Source: Paramecium sonneborni (lineage: Eukaryota > Ciliophora > Oligohymenophorea > Peniculida > Parameciidae). Taken from it: 64,000 bases of DNA. Under the pieces are notes generated by a model. That model was given only the letters and a program-made list of their open reading frames with translations. It was not told where the DNA came from and made no database searches. The stretch lies in assembly GCA_905182985.1 (NCBI GenBank), contig CAJJDN010000095.1, positions 275,982-339,981 of the forward strand, written 5' to 3'. Shown here piece after piece: positions 58,633-64,000 of the stretch (position 1 is its first letter; each line of letters begins with the position of its first letter). A program made the position numbers and the translations under genes.

Positions 58633-59975
58633 ATGTTTCTTTTATTGCATCTTTTTCTTGAATGCCTAGGATAAACCTAAACTTTCTTGAATTTAGAAAT
58701 AGGAATTCATATTTTATATACATTTCAAACAAGTCCAGAACCAAACTCCAAAATAATAGTAAAATTAGAATAAGAAATTTTTGATTCAACCTAACTTTTG
58801 ATCTGTGATTCGGAAATAACTTTGTTGAAAGAAAATTGTATATATGATGTAAATTCTTTCGATTTGAAAAGAAATACTTAAATCATTTAACTTGTATATG
58901 GCTTGAAATTAGAAAAGTATTAAGAATAGTTGCTAACAATGAAATATTTTGATGATATTCCCTAAGTTATTGGAACATATTCAAAAAAAATTTCAAATTT
59001 TTCAATAACAATAAGCAAAGTGGATATATTAGAATGTGCTTCGTATTTAAAAAATATAAGTAATTTAGGTATTGCTAAAATGATGGAATTTGCAAAGCTG
59101 GAATTTGTGAGTGCAAAGAAGGATACTTTGGATCTGATTGTTCTATCATTGCTTTAGATATAAAAAAATAATCTCTATTTTTGGAGGGTAGATTTTACTA
59201 TTTTAATATATAAGAATGTGATTAAAATGCTTGTTCCCTTGACATCAAATTTAATTAGATTTGTAAATATAGATAAACTTGTTATGCCTAAGATTGGTAT
59301 TTATTATAATAAGTTATCATGGAAAAAAGAGAGATTAAAATTACTGAATTCTAGTCATGTTTGTTAAAAATAAACAATTAAAATTTGAATCGTTAGCAAT
59401 TTTCTTATTTTATTTTTTATTTTGAGACTGAATGTGAAAATTCGATAGATCCTAATAACTTTAATACTTAGATTATATTAATAATTGTAATTACAACAGT
59501 TGGAGGATCTATTTGTCTTTGTTGTTGTGTAGTTTGTTACTATTACTTGTGTAAAAGAAGAAAAGAAGAACATTAAGTACTTCCTACAATTTCTTTATAT
59601 CCAAAAGCTGATATACAAAAATATTTACCTAAATAACTTTATAAATGTTTGATTATTTAATATCCAGGTTTAGCATCTACAGATGAGTGTTTAATTTGTC
59701 TAGATAAATTGAAAGAATCAGATTATGTAAGATTGACTTATTGTACTCATATCTTTCATATCTAATGTATTGATAATTGGTTGGAAAAGAATAGAATTTG
59801 TCCAGCATGTAGATCTGAATTAGATGAAATAACTTTAATTAAAGTGACAAAATAAAGGAAGAATGATTCCTTAATGTTTGAAAACAAAGGTAGTCGCTTA
59901 TTTGGAGATATGGGTACACCTAATTTTACAATGACACCTCCACTTCGATCAGTTGAAATCACTCATAGGTTATGA
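58633..59975 (+). CDS. EGF-like, single-TM, RING-H2 protein
   Basis: One 26-nt intron leaves 438 residues. A signal peptide (MFLLLHLFLECLGQTQ) starts the protein. After a 140-residue luminal region an EGF-like module follows: CASYCQNDGICKAGICECKE, then GYFGSDC, intact only after the intron is removed. A second Cys-rich region precedes the TM helix (IILIIVITTVGGSICLCCCV) and a cysteine/basic stop-transfer. The cytosolic RING-H2 is ECLICLDKLKESDYVRLTYC, then THIFHIQCIDNWL and CPACRSE. This fits a membrane ubiquitin ligase acting on traffic or surface proteins. Confidence 0.88.
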
Positions 59976-60466
59976 GAAATTCATAAAATTTTCGCTTAAT
60001 GAATTTATATTATATCCTTAAGTTCATTAAAATTTAATTTATTCTTCAATAATTCCAATAACACTTTCTCTATATATAAATTACATATATCTTTCTATTT
60101 TTATTTATAATAATTTCGTTTCTCCAATCTTATCACAATATAAACACATTATAATAGCTGAATTTTTGTAGCTTAAAAAAATAATGTGATTCTTGTTATC
60201 AATATTAATTTTATTGATAATATTTTCTATAAATAAATATGATAGACAATTTATAGATAGTGTCAATATTAATTAATGCATAATATTCATTCTAATTGTA
60301 CTAATTCTTATTTATTTTTAAAGGTTTTTATTGATTTTGAGTATAAATATGAGAAATCTAATCTTTAACAATCATATCATTAATTTTATTAAAAAATCTT
60401 ATACCTTTTTACTAATTATAAGAATATATTATTTATTCTAAAAATAAATTTTCAATAAGGATTCAG
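59976..60466. other. AT-rich intergenic region
   Basis: No coding frame. A small inverted repeat TATCAATA/TATTGATA occurs at about 60198-60220. It should contain the promoter of the lipase-like gene. Confidence 0.5.
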
Positions 60467-62539
60467 ATGCAAGCATTTTTCAATGATTTAGGGCCTATAC
60501 GTGAATATGATGAAAGAATCGAAGAATAAGATGACACTATTTATTCTTAAATAGTTGTATATGATAGAGAATCATTAAAAATTGAGTAACAAAATGACAA
60601 AGATCTTTTTGAAGGTATTCAGAACACTTTCAACATTGAATTGCAAGAGACTATAGAAACAAGTATATTTATAATGAAATCGTAATTTTTAATTAGCTTA
60701 TATTAAATATAATGAACTTATTAAAATTGCTACAGAATTAACTGTTCTATTTGGTTTATAAGACATGTTCACACTAAAAACAACTTAATTAACTAAATTA
60801 TGTTTAATAGGTTAAATGTAAATCCAATAATTGATTGAGAATGTAAGTAAAGATTATTCTTAAATAATTGGCGAGTTTTGCCTTTATTCAAAAGAAATAA
60901 ATCTTAATTATGTATATCAAATATTAAGTATTTTAAATATGAATTTGTTACCTAAAATAATGAGCACATGTGAAGAATTTTTTATAAAAAATCATACTAG
61001 AAAACCAAAACATATTTTGGTTGAATTACATTATAATTTATCAAAATTTTTATGTGTTTTAGAAGCTTTTCCTCATGCTTGTGCCTCTTAAGATATTCAA
61101 TATGACTAAAAGAAATGTGTTATTGTAAAAGAACTTGCTAAGAAGGAACAAATTGAGCATGCTTATCAATTAATTTTGTCTGCAATTTAATCAGCTTAAG
61201 CAATGATGTAAAAGAAATCTGAAACAGAAACCAAAATATTTAGAGGCATAATTCATAATTTAGGACCAATTTATTATATGTTAGCTAAAAAATAAGGTTT
61301 ATTAAAGGCACACTAATTAATGGCAGAACCAAAAGTAGAATTGGCTTTTGCTGTATGGAATATGGGTGAAAGTGGTTTAGCAAAACATTTAATGCCAATA
61401 ATATTTCCATCTATAAAATATAAATAATGTATATATATTCCTAGATATTTTAAATTAATCAATCTTGAATATGTTAAATACTATTAGAAGCATTATATGG
61501 GTATAATCACTCCACCATAACCATTAATTGATAAGATTCCAAAATTATTATCATTTTATCAATTAATAGAAGCTGGAGAGGATAGAGTTAAGATTCGAAT
61601 TTTGAATTCTGAAGCTTTAACTATAAGTCCTTCTTCAAGTTTATAAAACTATTATTAGGATCCATTGATTTAGTTAACAAGGACTAGTTTTATAGATAGA
61701 TTATTTCATAAAACAACTAATAAAACCTATGAAAATATAATAATCCATATACATGGAGGTGGATTTGTTTCGATGTCTTCTAGATCTCATTAAACATATA
61801 CAAGATTATTGGCAAATTCTCTTGGATTACCAATATTTTCTATAGATTATAGATTATCTCCTTAATATTCATTTCCAGCAGCTCTTGATGATTGTTGGCA
61901 AGCCTATCTTTGGATCATTCATTTTTCATTACATTATTTTAGTAATAATTTTTTAATTTATTCAAAGATATAACTCCAAAAAAAATAATATTAATTGGAG
62001 ATAGTGCTGGGGGTAATCTATGTGCTGCTTTAACAATGTTATGTATTAGAGAAAATGTCTATTTGCCTTCAGGTATTATTTTAGCTTATCCTGCATTAAA
62101 TCTTGACCCAAAAAACTTCAATATGTATTAATTTGTTTCGCTAGATGATGGATGTATTAGATATTATCATTTATATAGTGCTTCCTCATACATTTTTAAA
62201 ATTATGTGTGAAATCCTATATATAAGATGAAACACTTGATTATAAGGATTCATTGATATCCCCTAGTGAAGCTATTGATGAAGTACTTTAATAATTTCCA
62301 TAAGCTTATATTTTAACAGGTACAAATGACCCATTACATGGAGATACTTGGAGATTGTTAAATAGATTAATGTATATTATTTTCATATCTTCATTATTAG
62401 TAATCTAGGCAGGAAATGCAAAATGTACAAATATGATTATATGCCTCATGGATTCTTAAATTTTTATAATTTAATTCCCAATGGAGAGTAATGTATAAAT
62501 GACATTATTCAAATCGTTAAGGACATACTCTCCACTTGA
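60467..62539 (+). CDS. Hormone-sensitive-lipase-type alpha/beta hydrolase
   Basis: Introns of 34, 26, 25 and 29 nt leave about 652 residues. The N-terminal 330 residues resemble the HSL N-domain (LVELHYNLSKFLCVLEAFPH). The catalytic half has the oxyanion motif IIIHIHGGGFVSMSSRSHQ, the nucleophile elbow LIGDSAGGNLCAAL with Ser, the likely acid in GTNDPLHGDTWRLLNRL and the His in YMPHGFLNF. The HGGG and GDSAGG motifs and the overall length fit HSL/LIPE, which hydrolyses acylglycerols and steryl esters; the substrate here is inferred. Confidence 0.9.
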
Positions 62540-62654
62540 AGATTAATTATAATTTTATTTTACTTAGAATTATAAATTTATTTGTATTTGTATTTACTTA
62601 TAAAATCTAAATAATTGTTATTGAGAAATTAATTTCTCGGAATTAAAAATAATA

Positions 62655-64000
62655 ATGAAGAAAATTTAAAATCAATTAAAAAATATAGACTTTTTCAGTG
62701 TTACATACACCCCTGCTATATCAGATGGACTAAACTATAATCATTCTAGCATAATTGGAGGGATTATCTCCTTAATTATTGGTGCTCTAAGCTTAGTCTA
62801 TTGTATTTACTATTTGTATCTCTGGTGGGATTATTAGTTATTACCAAAGGTTACTGAGGATATAAATAATTTTTCTGAAGATATTGATTTTGGCTTTATA
62901 ACTAATAGAATGAAAGTAATTGCATATGATAAAAATGGATTATCTACAATCAATCCATTTAAAAGTGATGAAATCATCTTAATGCCATTAATTATGGATC
63001 TTGATGTTGGAAACCTAGAACCCTTGATTAGCAATATTACAGATGAATAACTACTTGATATAAACATTCTTATGGGAAAAGATAAATAATATATAATAAT
63101 TTTCACTCTTTGTAAAGAAGATTATTTGATTGGAAATTATAAATGTGCCTCTCAAGATGCCTAAACAAGATACTTTAATTAATCTGGCAATATGTTATAT
63201 ACCAATATAGAATTTACTACTATAAATCCATCAACATTTGAACCTTAACAATTTGATCGAACCTACCCTATTTATATTCATACTGGTGCAGAATTATGCT
63301 CTTAAATTACTTTACATTACTAATTGAATCATTACTTAATAGATAAAGCCTTTTTATTTTCCTCTAACATACAAGAACAAAATTATATATCAAACTCTCT
63401 TAATTATCCATAATTTGGCACGAAAAGCTATTGTGATAAAACCTTTCTACAAGATACATATGGAATCTATTGGATTTTATTTTAATAGTAGTATCGCACT
63501 GTTTAAATTGGATATCCATCAATAAGTGAAGTATTTGCAGCGATTGGGTCTATAATTAGTATCTTATTTTCTGTTAAATATATAATAACGATATTAAATT
63601 TGTCTTAAATGAGATAATCTGTATTAGATGATATAATGAGACAATATTATCCTGAAATTAGATAATTTCACATCAGTAAAAATTTTTGGGGAAAAATTAA
63701 ATAAGTTAAATTTGATGGTATTTAAGTAGAATTACCAAGTTATATAGCGTTTTAAAAATAAATTCATTCTCAAATGGCATGTAAACTGAATTATAAAAAT
63801 TTATTGTATGAGATATCACGGTTTTAATTTATTATTATGTCAATGAAAAGAAGAAAAGAGATCGAAAAAGTACATAATGTAGGAATTAAAGTTCCCATGG
63901 AATTATCAGATTCAGGAGAATCTTATGTAATATCAGAGGGTCTATAAAATCAGTAGAAAACACTTAATTTAAGGCATATGAATACAATCAAAACCAAATA
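62655..64000 (+). CDS. Two-TM ectodomain family protein C, cut by window end
   Basis: An open frame from ATG 62655 to the window edge, 448 codons without an intron. TM1 lies in IIGGIISLIIGALSLVYCIY, followed by LPKVTEDINNFSEDIDFGF. An ectodomain of about 250 residues contains CKEDYLIGNYKCAS and PIYIHTGAELCSQITLHY. The family motif YPSISEVFAAIGSIISILFS leads into TM2. The conserved FHISKNFWGKI and YEISRLQFIIM blocks match proteins A and B in position. The 3' end lies outside the window. Confidence 0.85.

Noticed and set aside
1..64000. tRNA genes, rRNA, CRISPR arrays, insertion sequences, bacterial-type operons
   Set aside because: No GGTTCRA-type T-loop with matching stems, no spaced direct-repeat arrays, and no transposase motif were found. 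The gene structure is eukaryotic.

Overview
The window looks like a piece of macronuclear chromosome from a ciliate, almost certainly Paramecium (aurelia-type). It is roughly 70-75% A+T. Long reading frames appear only when TAA and TAG are read as glutamine and TGA is the sole stop. Genes are split by about 70 tiny GT-AG introns of 18-34 nt, most starting GTA, and removing them restores frame in nearly every gene. Intergenic gaps are often only 20-200 bp. Trichocyst-matrix, alveolin-like, centrin and radial-spoke genes fit this host. The models below come from hand translation with the ciliate code, not from standard-code frames.

Layout. 1-3.9 kb: simple repeats, a candidate structured RNA and an RNase III-like/dsRBD gene (-). 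3.9-12.2 kb: ABC1/ADCK kinase, trichocyst matrix protein, centrin, a SET-domain protein with a split SET domain, and CNOT9. 12.7-20 kb: three-repeat Myb protein, TPR-SET protein, a Q/N-rich zinc-binding protein and radial spoke protein 3. 20-27.2 kb: dihydrouridine synthase, TBC Rab-GAP, TruA pseudouridine synthase, PDE6-delta, a small membrane protein, glutamine synthetase and a B-box protein. 27.4-30.8 kb: a tandem pair from an unnamed two-TM family; a third member runs off the right edge at 62.7-64 kb. 30.8-35.5 kb: gene-poor, with small orphan genes. 35.5-48.5 kb: FTS/AKTIP-like UEV, syntaxin, polytopic membrane protein, orphan RRM, MFS transporter, NEK kinase, dual-specificity phosphatase, kelch protein and alveolin-like protein. 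48.97-49.04 kb: U14 snoRNA. 49.3-64 kb: several unknowns, RING-CH membrane E3-like protein, EGF-TM-RING-H2 protein and hormone-sensitive-lipase-like hydrolase.

Two single-N positions (4456 and 53055) are each flanked by about 1.1 kb of apparently identical sequence. These look like contig ends laid head to tail without merging the overlap. If so, the true locus is about 2.2 kb shorter, and the truncated copies of the ADCK gene, the 1010-residue unknown gene and its small neighbour are artefacts.

There are no operons, but functions recur. Cilia and cortex: RSP3, centrin, PDE6-delta, alveolin-like. Secretory traffic and membranes: TBC, syntaxin, FTS/AKTIP, trichocyst protein, two-TM family. 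Chromatin and RNA: two SET proteins, CNOT9, DUS, TruA, RRM, RNase III-like, U14. Ubiquitin-type and signalling: two RING proteins, B-box, NEK, DUSP. I saw no CRISPR arrays, insertion sequences, tRNAs or rRNAs.
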